DNA of 64,000 bases from Arenibacter latericius DSM 15913 (GTDB lineage: Bacteria; Bacteroidota; Bacteroidia; Flavobacteriales; Flavobacteriaceae): contig NZ_AUKX01000001.1 of the NCBI RefSeq assembly GCF_000424985.1, positions 1 through 64,000 on the forward strand, written 5' to 3'. The position numbers were made by a program, and so were the translations under genes. Below are positions 44,430 through 52,989 of the stretch, piece by piece (the stretch's first letter is position 1; each line of letters begins with the position of its first letter). Below the pieces are notes generated by a model. That model was not told the DNA's origin. It did no database searches and worked only from the letters and a program-made list of their open reading frames with translations.

Positions 44430-45209
44430 ATGACGAAAAAAACAAAAGAAGCGAATTCCAATGCCACAGCATTATTCGCATTAAAAGACAAAGAAGAACT
44501 GCTCAAGGACACAACATCTGGAATCCATCACTATGGTAATTCTTTCATTTGCACTACTGATGTATCAGGACATGCTACACCCGGAAACAGAACTCCATTA
44601 GAAATACTAGTAGATGCTAGTGAAGGCTTTATTCCATTATGGAAAAAGAGCCAGGTCCTTCGTTGGACATTTGATGAGCTTTCCCTTTCCCACTACAAAA
44701 ATTCTGAAGGGGTGAAAACTTATGTTCGAGAATTGCTGGGAGAAGCACTGCTTCAATGGGGAGACTCCGTTCCCATAAAATTTAGTGAGAATGCCGATAA
44801 TTCTGATTTCCAAATCGACCTCCGTCAATCCAATAACTGTAATAGTTTTGGATGCGTTCTAGCTAGTGCATTTTTTCCGGATAGTGGTAGACATAAATTG
44901 GTTATTTACCCAATGATGTTAGAACAGAGTAGGAAGGAACAGGTTGATACGATGATGCATGAGCTAGGACATGTATTTGGACTGAGACATTTTTTTGCCA
45001 AAATCAGTGAAAAATCATGGCCCGCTGAAATCTTTGGAGACCACAAACCCTTTACCATCATGAATTACGGCCATAAAAGTGTGCTCACCCCAGAAGACAA
45101 AAGAGATTTAAAGGCCCTTTATGAGTTGGCCTGGCGGGGAGAATTAATAGAAATTAACGGAACCCCTATTCATTTGGTAACACCATATCATGCTATGGGG
45201 ACTGCCTAA
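44430..45209 (+). CDS. Leaderless metzincin (matrixin-like) metalloprotease
   Basis: The 259-residue protein has the metzincin zinc motif HELGHVFGLRH at 177-187 (His177, Glu178, His181, His187), followed by a Met-turn in TIMNYG (about 215), as in matrixins. The pattern preceding it (LRWTFDEL, YVRELLGEALLQWGDSVPIKFSE) is the usual start of a matrixin catalytic domain. There is no signal peptide or cysteine-switch prodomain; residues 1-50 are polar. Two cysteines near 137 and 142 could form a pair if exported. It lies between the large membrane-protein gene and a convergent protease operon. Substrate unknown; the cluster context suggests a role in a proteolytic cascade. Confidence 0.82.
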   Translation: MTKKTKEANSNATALFALKDKEELLKDTTSGIHHYGNSFICTTDVSGHATPGNRTPLEILVDASEGFIPLWKKSQVLRWTFDELSLSHYKNSEGVKTYVRELLGEALLQWGDSVPIKFSENADNSDFQIDLRQSNNCNSFGCVLASAFFPDSGRHKLVIYPMMLEQSRKEQVDTMMHELGHVFGLRHFFAKISEKSWPAEIFGDHKPFTIMNYGHKSVLTPEDKRDLKALYELAWRGELIEINGTPIHLVTPYHAMGTA

Positions 45210-45222
45210 TAGGTAAAGAAAC

Positions 45223-45284
45223 ATTAGTGACAAGTATTAACCAAACTGGGCAATACAACTATTTTAGCCTAACTTGTCACTAAT
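45223..45284. terminator. Long-range inverted repeat between convergent genes
   Basis: A perfect 13-bp inverted repeat (ATTAGTGACAAGT at 45223-45235, ACTTGTCACTAAT at 45272-45284) separated by 36 bases. It lies exactly between the two convergent protease transcripts and overlaps the last codons of the minus-strand gene. A shared terminator is likely. Confidence 0.5.
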
Positions 45285-45786
45285 TATTTAACTCTGGATA
45301 CATTTTTTTTGCCTTCTCAGCAATGCTCCCTATAGAATTTGGTGTGGGTGTCCTTTCCAATACGTCCGAACGTAGATCTGTGATGCTAGAGGTAGATTTT
45401 TCAGCTTGAACTGCCATTGCTCCTAAAATAAGAGCATTGTTTCTTTCCTTAACTACCTGCTCCTTAATTACCTCTTTCTGCTTTTCGGCCAGTTCACTAC
45501 TCTTCTCCGCATTCTCAGCACGTTTTCTATTCACCTCCCGGCCAAATAAAAATCCTACTGCAGCGAAAACTATGGCTTCAACCCCAGAGAATAAATATAT
45601 AAGCCTGCTCCAGTCTAATTCTTTGGCGTTGGACTTACCTATCAGAAAATAAATAAAAAAGCCGTATCCAATTAAGACACCAACAGCTATTATATAAGGC
45701 AGTAAATCAGAATTATTCTTGTTAGACTTTCCCTCTTTACCAGTATTTACATTGTTGCTTTCATCTTTTTCTTTCATAGTATACAA
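45280..45786 (-). CDS. Small two-segment membrane protein with coiled coil
   Basis: The 168-residue protein has a polar N-terminus (about 1-28), two membrane segments (LLPYIIAVGVLIGYGFFIYFLIG, about 29-50, and LIYLFSGVEAIVFAAVGFLFG, about 62-83) and a cytoplasmic charged coiled coil (NRKRAENAEKSSELAEKQKEVIKEQVVKERNN, about 86-117) with a short tail. No catalytic motif is present. It is the last gene of a minus-strand operon after a double protease and a dipeptidase; its start lies 2 bases after the dipeptidase stop. It may be a membrane anchor or pore-forming partner of these enzymes. An ATG three codons in is an equally possible start. Confidence 0.6.
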   Translation of the reverse strand: MYTMKEKDESNNVNTGKEGKSNKNNSDLLPYIIAVGVLIGYGFFIYFLIGKSNAKELDWSRLIYLFSGVEAIVFAAVGFLFGREVNRKRAENAEKSSELAEKQKEVIKEQVVKERNNALILGAMAVQAEKSTSSITDLRSDVLERTPTPNSIGSIAEKAKKMYPELNN

Positions 45787-45788
45787 TT

Positions 45789-47591
45789 CTATTTAGCTGG
45801 TTGAAGTTTATCTTTCTTCACTCTTTTATAAGCGAATTCTTTTGCCATAAAATCCCTGCCATTCTCATAAAGAATAGCATTAACGACCTTTTTTAAATCT
45901 TCTTTTTTCTTTGTAAACTCAAACAAATCGTCCGTACCACCATTTTCTTTTTGGTACCTTTTTGCGGCTACTGGTAACCATCTCAACAAATTGGATTCAA
46001 GGTCTTTCATCCGTCTACTATCGCTACATATTTTAAGAGGTTCTATAAAACCGTCAAAATCGCTGCCAACGCAAATGTACTTTTCAGGTGACATCTTAGG
46101 CATTGCTTTAAGACCAATGACCGCCAGCAAGTGAACGATATTAAAACAAAAACTTAGAGGGTGCATTTCTTTTTTGGAAGGCGTTAGCCAAGCTTCCTCC
46201 GAACGTATTTCTTCGGCATCGGCATATCCAATGGATTGCAGACTAGTGTATGGAAAATGAATCATAAAGTCAGAGGTGGTTATAAATTCCCAAGTATCGT
46301 TTTGAGGCATAGTGCTCGACTCATAACCCAAGATTCTTACATCAAGACTTACACCGATAATTCCTTCACTATTGACCACTTCAATGATGTCTTCATCCAT
46401 CAAATTGATGGTATTCGGATTAAAAACAAACTCGTTTTTCTCATTAGACCCTAAACAACCTGCCGTTCTAGGTTTGGTAGAAATCTTGACTGTCTTAATA
46501 CCCTGATCTACATGGTTCATACTTTTTTTAATGTCTAGGTTGTCCTTCCAATCATTAATGGAGTACCCCGTAACCGCTACATGGCTAGCAATTAAAGGAA
46601 TATTATTATAGCCCTTGTCTTTGCGGTATTTATATAAGTCCAAACGCGATTTCAGGCTCATATGTGCAATGTCGATAAGTACAGGGCTGGGTACTTTTAA
46701 TGCCTTATTACTATTGTCATGGTTGTATAAATGTTCTAAGCTATAGGCTTTGTCAATAACTTCAAATCCCAATTCGGTAATACCATTTCCAAAGGGATAA
46801 AGAGAAGGGTGTTTTAATAATTTTGTTGCAAAAGCATGTGTCGCTAGATGTTGTTCTGGAATATGTGTTATATGGGTCAGAGTGAGATATAGGATATCCA
46901 ATTCGATTTTCCGAAATTTATTCACAAGGTTCTCCAATACCATTGCTGGATTTTTGGAAGCTATTGATTTTGGATCAATAACATTATTTTTGTCGGTAAT
47001 CGGGAAGTCATCATATTGCAGAGCATTCCCAATTTTTTTCATACAGAGGTTATGACCACCCTCGATTGCAAAAGTTAAATTGAGTGATTTTTTATTGAAA
47101 TCTTGAACATTTTCACGATTTAAAATCGCTATCGTTTTGCTTTGTTTAAGCGCTAAATATTGCTCAACTTCCCTTAAAAACAAATTTAGATAAGAGACTT
47201 TCCCTTCCTGTACTACATCGAAATATTCTTTACTGAACGGCAATTTTAAAGATGGGAGTTTTAGGTTCTTTTTTAAAAGATCCGAATAAAAACCTTTGCT
47301 TGAAGCCACACCGAACTCTAGGGCTGCAATAGCAGCAACCCCCAATTGCACCTTACCCTCTTTTAAATGATCTATACAGCACTGACTTTCTAAGATGCGT
47401 AAGATGTTCTCATCGGTAGCGTCCTTGAAAGCTTTTGACATTGGTAACGCTTTAATTATTTCTTCAATATCTTTTATTTTAGATACTTCATCTTTATTTG
47501 ATTTTTCACCATTACTAGAAATTTCCATACTGTACCGAGCAAGATGGTTTTTAGCTACCGGATGAATGTGAAGGTCGAAATAATTATCCAT
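45789..47591 (-). CDS. M19 (renal dipeptidase)-like metallohydrolase
   Basis: The 600-residue amidohydrolase-fold enzyme has all M19 metal positions: DLHIH (His8, His10), FAIEGGHN (bridging Glu), LTLTHITH, VLIDIAHMS, IASHVAV and VGSDFDG. M19 dipeptidases cleave dipeptides, including D-amino-acid and dehydropeptides, with two zincs. It is much longer than typical M19 (about 350-400), with insertions around residues 20-130 and 290-330, and has no signal peptide, so it should be cytoplasmic. The operon order is double protease, dipeptidase, small membrane protein, spaced 11 and 2 bases. A natural reading is that it degrades or activates a small peptide made or released by the partner proteases. 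Confidence 0.78.
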   Translation of the reverse strand: MDNYFDLHIHPVAKNHLARYSMEISSNGEKSNKDEVSKIKDIEEIIKALPMSKAFKDATDENILRILESQCCIDHLKEGKVQLGVAAIAALEFGVASSKGFYSDLLKKNLKLPSLKLPFSKEYFDVVQEGKVSYLNLFLREVEQYLALKQSKTIAILNRENVQDFNKKSLNLTFAIEGGHNLCMKKIGNALQYDDFPITDKNNVIDPKSIASKNPAMVLENLVNKFRKIELDILYLTLTHITHIPEQHLATHAFATKLLKHPSLYPFGNGITELGFEVIDKAYSLEHLYNHDNSNKALKVPSPVLIDIAHMSLKSRLDLYKYRKDKGYNNIPLIASHVAVTGYSINDWKDNLDIKKSMNHVDQGIKTVKISTKPRTAGCLGSNEKNEFVFNPNTINLMDEDIIEVVNSEGIIGVSLDVRILGYESSTMPQNDTWEFITTSDFMIHFPYTSLQSIGYADAEEIRSEEAWLTPSKKEMHPLSFCFNIVHLLAVIGLKAMPKMSPEKYICVGSDFDGFIEPLKICSDSRRMKDLESNLLRWLPVAAKRYQKENGGTDDLFEFTKKKEDLKKVVNAILYENGRDFMAKEFAYKRVKKDKLQPAK

Positions 47592-47602
47592 AATGTCTTT
47601 TT

Positions 47603-50380
47603 TTAATTGAAGCTTTCAAAATATACTTTCAATAGTTTTTCAGTCTGGTCATCGTCAAACTCGGCATAATTTTCAAACACTTTGTTTACCGATCCCCCTG
47701 TCATTGCTGCAACACTTATTCTAGCTCTTTTTGTTAATGAATCCTGTACTATTCCACTCTCAAAACCTCGGGTCAATTTCTTTCTTGCCGTATTCCATAG
47801 AAAATGGATGGTTTCCCTAACACCAAGATCCCAAGGCTCAGGTTTCTCTTTACCATCGTACGCATTCTTAAGTCCGCTTAATAACTTATCTACTTTATTA
47901 AGATCATCTATATCGGGTAATTTCTGTTCCAATAATTTTTGAACATCCAGAATACCTGCACCAAACCTTTCTTCATCCCACATCCTTCCATTTGCTTTTT
48001 TATTGGCCGATGCCTTTAAATGGTTTCTAAACAATTCAACAGTTTGCCAAGGTTTTTTCACATGTCTTTTTAGAAATTCTAAGTGCTTGGCTTTCCACAA
48101 TGCCGCAGCAGAAGCCACGTGAGGAGTAGCATAGCTTGTACCTGAACCAAAGACCATTATATCTTCCTGTTTTTTGTTCTTAAAAGGAACATAAACATCT
48201 TCCCCAGGGGCGGTAATGTCTACGGCTTTTCCATAGGAAGAATACTCCCAAATGTCATTATTAGGGTTAGATGCAGCTACAGCAATAGTACCAGGGTAAA
48301 CCGCTGGCGCAATAACCGACTCTACTTTATTGCCCGCAGCACAGACCCAAATAATACCTCTTTCATAAGCTGTTTTAGCAATGCTGTAAATCATTGGTCT
48401 TGGATAGCTACCCATACACATAAAGATGATATCAGCATTAGCATTTATGGCCTGTAAAACGGCATTAAACAAGTTACGTCCCCGACCGATCAAGATAACG
48501 GATTTTGAAATACGGTAGGGAATCACTTTTACTAATGGGTTACCTAAATTATCAACTGCAATACCCGAATTCCCATCATTTTTAATAGTCTTTTTGCCAT
48601 GACGTCCCACTATAATACTTGCGGTTCTAGTCCCATGTCCTGGGTGTTTTAATATGCCCACGCTCATTTCATCTCGAGCATCTTCCCCATCAATAAAATC
48701 TTCATCTTGCATAAGATCAAAACCTCCCAAAACCTTGTTGTGATCAGTATACCCCGTATCTAGTTGAACAAGACGTATCTTGCTCATGTTTTCCTTATAA
48801 CTCTTAAATGGTTCCTCCTCAGAATTAATCCCCAACATATTCACGGCTTTCCTATTCCAAGACCTATAATCTTGATTCTTATCCCCTTGAATATAGGTTT
48901 TCACTAATCTGGCATTGGCCCATCTAATTTTAAATTCCCGTTCACTCTGCGCCCAATCGGCCGTTCCATCGTCTAGTGATTCTAAACTTTCATTTCCCGA
49001 CCATCTATTGGAGTGTCCCGGTCTGATATCGGTGGACATCTCGAGATCAGGAGTACAGGTGTCTATTTGTGGTAGACCTTCTAGCTCGGCCGCGACTTCC
49101 CAAGGACTTTTATCTGATTTTACCTGTATGTAGTAAAAATTACGGTGAGATTCCTCAGTAGACATTGGATAAAGTGGTTCATTCAGCAATAAACCCGACA
49201 CCAAACTCGCGGCGTTTTCTTTCCAATCATTCTGCATTTCCTTAACTCCCGATAACTGTATTTCAAAATATTGGGTATTGGTATTTAAGTCTGTACTTTC
49301 GGTACGGTTCATAGTATAATAATTAGGTAAGCCCTCTGTTTTTTCTGTATGAATTGTGGAATGTTCAGATTGCCGAAATTTCCCGAGTAAATCAACTTTA
49401 ATCTTTTCCATTGATTTTGCCACTGGTATTCTTTCGATCATATTTAAAATACTACTGACCCGAATACCTTCGTTGCCCATCCAGTCTATAACACTATCAG
49501 AATCTCCAGGCTGTACTACCGATCCATCTTTCCGTAACCATTGTCCATGTCTATTTTTTCTGGGTACGCCACTATGGTGTAAAGCAACAACCTCTCCAGT
49601 ACCCAATCCAAGAACCATACTGCCCGAAGAACCGGGTAAAGTATCAGATTCATAGATAAGGAAATCGTCCTTAAGTACCAACATACGGATATCTCTCATG
49701 ACGATTTTTTTATAATCGCCTTTAGGATGTTGCACAATAACACAATTTTCACCATCTATAATCTTCCCTAACTTTTTATCCAATCGAGCTACTGGAAAGT
49801 CAGTTATTGGAGTGCCTGCTTTTGATATCTCAGCTACCGCTACTACTGTAAAATCTAGACCGCTGTTTCTATCATCTGAATCCTTCTTATAACTTGAGGT
49901 GATAAAAAATTCGTTTGGTAGTAGATTAAAACTTTCTGATTTGCCTGGATTCCCTCTTTGATCAAGTTCATAATTGAATTGTATGGTAGAATTGCTTGCT
50001 GCTTCAGGGCTCGAAAGCACATGATTATTAGTAAGAATAAGATTGGGCGCTATTAAAAACCCTGTGCCATAACCCGTATTACCTAATCTTGAATTGGTAG
50101 TGATTCGGCCTACTGCTTTTGAAAGCTGTACTATTCTACGAATAATACGAATATCTTGAAAATTGGCTTCCCCATTAATACGTTCTAGAGCTTGCAATTT
50201 AGCAGTTCCCTCGCGCGAAATTCTGTTGGACAGTCTTACTTTGTCGGTCTGAATTTCTGATAATTCAACTTTTCCCTGTCGCACATTGGTTATATCCGTT
50301 TTTATTCTATCTATGTCTCCTAAGACACTAGAGTAATTGGAATGTGCCTGTTCAGCCAAGTCTCTGAGTATATCTTCCAT
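47603..50380 (-). CDS. Trypsin-like / subtilisin-like double protease
   Basis: The 925-residue protein without signal peptide carries two complete serine protease domains. An N-terminal helical coiled-coil part (about 1-75) precedes a trypsin/Deg-like domain: GTGFLIAPNLILTNNHVL (His120), SGLDFTVV (Asp176), LPGSSGSMV (Ser252). A linker with a prodomain-like segment (about 350-450) leads to an S8 domain: RLVQLDTGYTD (Asp541), HPGHGTRTAS (His582), AAGNK (Asn684), GSGTSYATPH (Ser749). The last 150 residues are helical. Trypsin-S8 fusions of cytoplasmic type are reported in prokaryotic conflict or signalling cassettes. It is the first gene of the minus-strand operon and may be activated by self-cleavage. 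Confidence 0.85.
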   Translation of the reverse strand: MEDILRDLAEQAHSNYSSVLGDIDRIKTDITNVRQGKVELSEIQTDKVRLSNRISREGTAKLQALERINGEANFQDIRIIRRIVQLSKAVGRITTNSRLGNTGYGTGFLIAPNLILTNNHVLSSPEAASNSTIQFNYELDQRGNPGKSESFNLLPNEFFITSSYKKDSDDRNSGLDFTVVAVAEISKAGTPITDFPVARLDKKLGKIIDGENCVIVQHPKGDYKKIVMRDIRMLVLKDDFLIYESDTLPGSSGSMVLGLGTGEVVALHHSGVPRKNRHGQWLRKDGSVVQPGDSDSVIDWMGNEGIRVSSILNMIERIPVAKSMEKIKVDLLGKFRQSEHSTIHTEKTEGLPNYYTMNRTESTDLNTNTQYFEIQLSGVKEMQNDWKENAASLVSGLLLNEPLYPMSTEESHRNFYYIQVKSDKSPWEVAAELEGLPQIDTCTPDLEMSTDIRPGHSNRWSGNESLESLDDGTADWAQSEREFKIRWANARLVKTYIQGDKNQDYRSWNRKAVNMLGINSEEEPFKSYKENMSKIRLVQLDTGYTDHNKVLGGFDLMQDEDFIDGEDARDEMSVGILKHPGHGTRTASIIVGRHGKKTIKNDGNSGIAVDNLGNPLVKVIPYRISKSVILIGRGRNLFNAVLQAINANADIIFMCMGSYPRPMIYSIAKTAYERGIIWVCAAGNKVESVIAPAVYPGTIAVAASNPNNDIWEYSSYGKAVDITAPGEDVYVPFKNKKQEDIMVFGSGTSYATPHVASAAALWKAKHLEFLKRHVKKPWQTVELFRNHLKASANKKANGRMWDEERFGAGILDVQKLLEQKLPDIDDLNKVDKLLSGLKNAYDGKEKPEPWDLGVRETIHFLWNTARKKLTRGFESGIVQDSLTKRARISVAAMTGGSVNKVFENYAEFDDDQTEKLLKVYFESFN

Positions 50381-50980
50381 AACGGTAAAGAGTTAATAAT
50401 ATAAGGTTATTGTAACTTTAACTATCGGTAATTAAACAAGTAGTAATACCCTAAAGCGTTTTACAGCTTTAGATTATCAAACAAGGATACTATTAGCTCT
50501 TTTCCAAATGCACTAACACGGAAAAATTCTACATATCATTAAAACCAATAAATGAATTCTTATAATTCTTGGAGGGAAGATATTTCTACTACAATTTACA
50601 ATTTTTTTCTAAATTTTGGTAAGTAAAATCAACTAGTTTTATGTTTTTATTATTAAACCAGGACATTTTTTATGAATAACCATAGGGTTTAAAATAACGT
50701 CCATGCCATCTATTCTTGAAAACCAAAACACCATTAATGCTTTTTTCGATTATATAAATAGCGATTGTTATTTATTTTGAGTCAAGACTTGTCTCCAAAA
50801 ATTCTGATAATTCAGATATTAGCTAGTTGTGCAAAAGGAACTAAGTAGGTAGATATCCCATGAATTTTCATGATTATAGAATGAACTATAAGGATATTTT
50901 AATCCACTAATACGAATACTTCTTTAAAACTTACAAATTTTATAATGTACAATTAAGTGATTTAGCCTAGGAGATGTGAT
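50381..50980. other. Intergenic AT-rich stretch
   Basis: About 600 bases between the protease operon start and the metal-efflux operon end. There is no supported gene, and no full promoter box for the double protease was recognised. Confidence 0.4.
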
Positions 50981-51011
50981 AGGTGGTATGATTCAAATTA
51001 TCATACCACCT
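50981..51011 (-). terminator. Hairpin after the metal-efflux operon
   Basis: A perfect 11-bp stem (AGGTGGTATGA/TCATACCACCT) with a 9-base loop, 35 bases past the CusB-type stop codon on the minus strand. No T-run follows, so termination would rely on the stem. Confidence 0.55.
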
Positions 51012-51045
51012 TCATAAGTACAAACTATCTTATTAGCAATAAACG

Positions 51046-52791
51046 CTAATCAATTTCATCCGTAACTTCCCCACAACGAAGCATACTAGCCCCGAAATAC
51101 GGATTTAGGATTTCTTCCTCAGTACTCAGCCAAAATGCCCCCACATCATTATTCACCATAGGGCAATATTCCACATACACTTTTTGGTCTATGCCAAAAG
51201 TTTTTACTGCATTAATTAAATGTGCCGAAAGTGCGATGAAATTATCCCTCTGCATTTTAATATCTGAGGTTTTGGAGATTTCGGTAGCCGCTTCTTGAAG
51301 CTCTTTATCTAACTGCATCCATTTATTGTGAGCAGCGTCATCTTTTAAAAGTTTCATATCCACCTTCTTAATACTTTTAAGCAAAGAACTAGCAGTATTT
51401 TGTGGGATTTCTGAATTGTCTTGAACCAGTGCATTTTCCATAACCATATAATCATTAAAAACTGCTTTCAATTGTTTACGGAACTCAGAAGGCACTTCTA
51501 ATCTCTCTATACCATCTAAATGATGTAAAGGATCTATTTCAATTTCCTCTCCAACATTCATCATACTTCTTTTGCCTTGTAATTGTGCCGCCGCATCTAC
51601 TGTAAAGGTGCCATTGGTCACCACCTCTTCTCCGTTGGAAAGTCCATCAATTATAGTGTACAGGTCGCCACTTTTAGCTCCTAAACCAACTTCACGCATT
51701 TCAAAAACAGGTTCATCCGGATTGGTTTTTACGTAAACTAAAGACCTATTTCCCGTCCATAGCACTGCCGAAGCTGGGATGCTTATTTGCTCCTTATTTT
51801 CATTACCAGATGCCATTTGCACCTTGGAAACAACAAACATCCCTGGTTTTAAAACTCCCTCTTTATTGTTTAAGGTAGCCCGTACCGATACAGTTCTAGA
51901 TTGGGTGTTTAACCTTGGGTCTATAAATGATACCACAGCCTCAAATTCCTTATTGGGATACGCATTGGCGGTAACCGTTATTTTCTGACCTTCTTTTAGC
52001 TGAGAAATCTGATTCTCATAGGCGTCAAAAATAGCCCACACCGTTCCTAAATCACTAACCTTTACTATTGGTTGTCCTTGACTAACGTAGTCTCCCACCT
52101 CAGCTAGTTTTTCGGAAACAGTTCCCGAAACTGTGGCATAAATAGGAAAGTTTTCGCTAACCTTTCCCGAAGTTTCTATTTGCTCGATTTGCTTTTCTGT
52201 TAGTTTCCATAATTTTAATTTATTGCGAACTGCATTATACAGTGCAGGTTGCGACTCCTTCATGGTAGCTGCTGTTAAGAGTTCCTGTTGTGCAGCAACA
52301 AGGGCTGGGGCGTATATAGTTGCCAACAATTGCCCCTTTCTAACTTTTTCTCCAGTGAAATTAACGTTCAGTTTTTCTATTCTCCCTTCAAAATAACTGG
52401 CTTGCACCGCATTAGCCTCTTCATTAGGCATAATTTTTCCAGAGAGCAACAAGGAGTTATCCTCACTTTCGGTAGCATCCCCCACAATGGTAGTTTGAAT
52501 ATTGGCTAGTGACATTGCATTCTTGGTCATTCTTATCTCGTTTGGCGATAGACCTTCTGCACCTTCTTCTGCAGGAATTAAGTCCATTCCACACAGCGGG
52601 CATTCCCCAGGTTCTGGCTGCATTATTTGGGGATGCATAGAACAGGTCCACATTTGATTTTTTCCCTCCGCACTTTCTATAGAATGAGAATCGTGATTAT
52701 CTGAAGCCACATCACTGTTAGTTCCAAAAAACACATAGCCCAAGGCCAACCCTAGAACTAATATTGCGAAATAAATGATATATTTTTTCAT
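51046..52791 (-). CDS. CusB-type heavy-metal efflux periplasmic adaptor
   Basis: The 581-residue protein starts with a membrane anchor or signal (about 4-22). It then has a heavy-metal-binding domain, MWTCSMHPQIMQPEPGECPLCGMDLIP (about 47-73), with the CSMHP and CPLCGM pairs. The adaptor core (about 100-410) has the HlyD/CusB barrel-sandwich, hairpin and beta-barrel (GKIMPNEEANAVQASYFEGRIEKL, GTVSEKLAEVGDYVSQGQPIVKVSDLGTVWAIFDAYENQI). A DUF3347 domain follows near 425-575, ending CPMVNNDVGAFWLS and NPYFGASMLRCGEV. The adaptor bridges the RND pump to the outer-membrane channel and may pass copper or silver ions to it. The two extra metal-binding ends suggest ion delivery. Last gene of the operon. 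Confidence 0.88.
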   Translation of the reverse strand: MKKYIIYFAILVLGLALGYVFFGTNSDVASDNHDSHSIESAEGKNQMWTCSMHPQIMQPEPGECPLCGMDLIPAEEGAEGLSPNEIRMTKNAMSLANIQTTIVGDATESEDNSLLLSGKIMPNEEANAVQASYFEGRIEKLNVNFTGEKVRKGQLLATIYAPALVAAQQELLTAATMKESQPALYNAVRNKLKLWKLTEKQIEQIETSGKVSENFPIYATVSGTVSEKLAEVGDYVSQGQPIVKVSDLGTVWAIFDAYENQISQLKEGQKITVTANAYPNKEFEAVVSFIDPRLNTQSRTVSVRATLNNKEGVLKPGMFVVSKVQMASGNENKEQISIPASAVLWTGNRSLVYVKTNPDEPVFEMREVGLGAKSGDLYTIIDGLSNGEEVVTNGTFTVDAAAQLQGKRSMMNVGEEIEIDPLHHLDGIERLEVPSEFRKQLKAVFNDYMVMENALVQDNSEIPQNTASSLLKSIKKVDMKLLKDDAAHNKWMQLDKELQEAATEISKTSDIKMQRDNFIALSAHLINAVKTFGIDQKVYVEYCPMVNNDVGAFWLSTEEEILNPYFGASMLRCGEVTDEID

Positions 52792-52880
52792 GATCGTTTT
52801 ATTTTATTTTCCCTTCACTCACTTAATGAGATTTAATTGCTTTGCTATTTACTTTAATAGAATTGACTTACTTGTTACCC

Positions 52881-52970
52881 GTTGTTGCGCTAGGGATTGC
52901 AGCGGCATCCTTTTTTCCTTTTAAAAAGATATAGCGTAAAGCCCGCCCGAGCGCCATAGCATTACAATTT
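52881..52970. repeat. Flavobacterial intergenic repeat element
   Basis: A GC-rich stretch with TAGGGATTGCAGCGGCATCC, then a T-rich/A-rich pair (TTTTTCC..AAAAAGA) and TATAGCG..AAAGCCCGCCCGAGCG. I recall nearly the same arrangement from intergenic regions of many Flavobacteriia. It lies between the CusC- and CusB-type genes inside one operon. Function unknown; a folded RNA or REP-like element is possible. Confidence 0.5.
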
Positions 52971-52989
52971 AAATACTGATAGAATAGTT

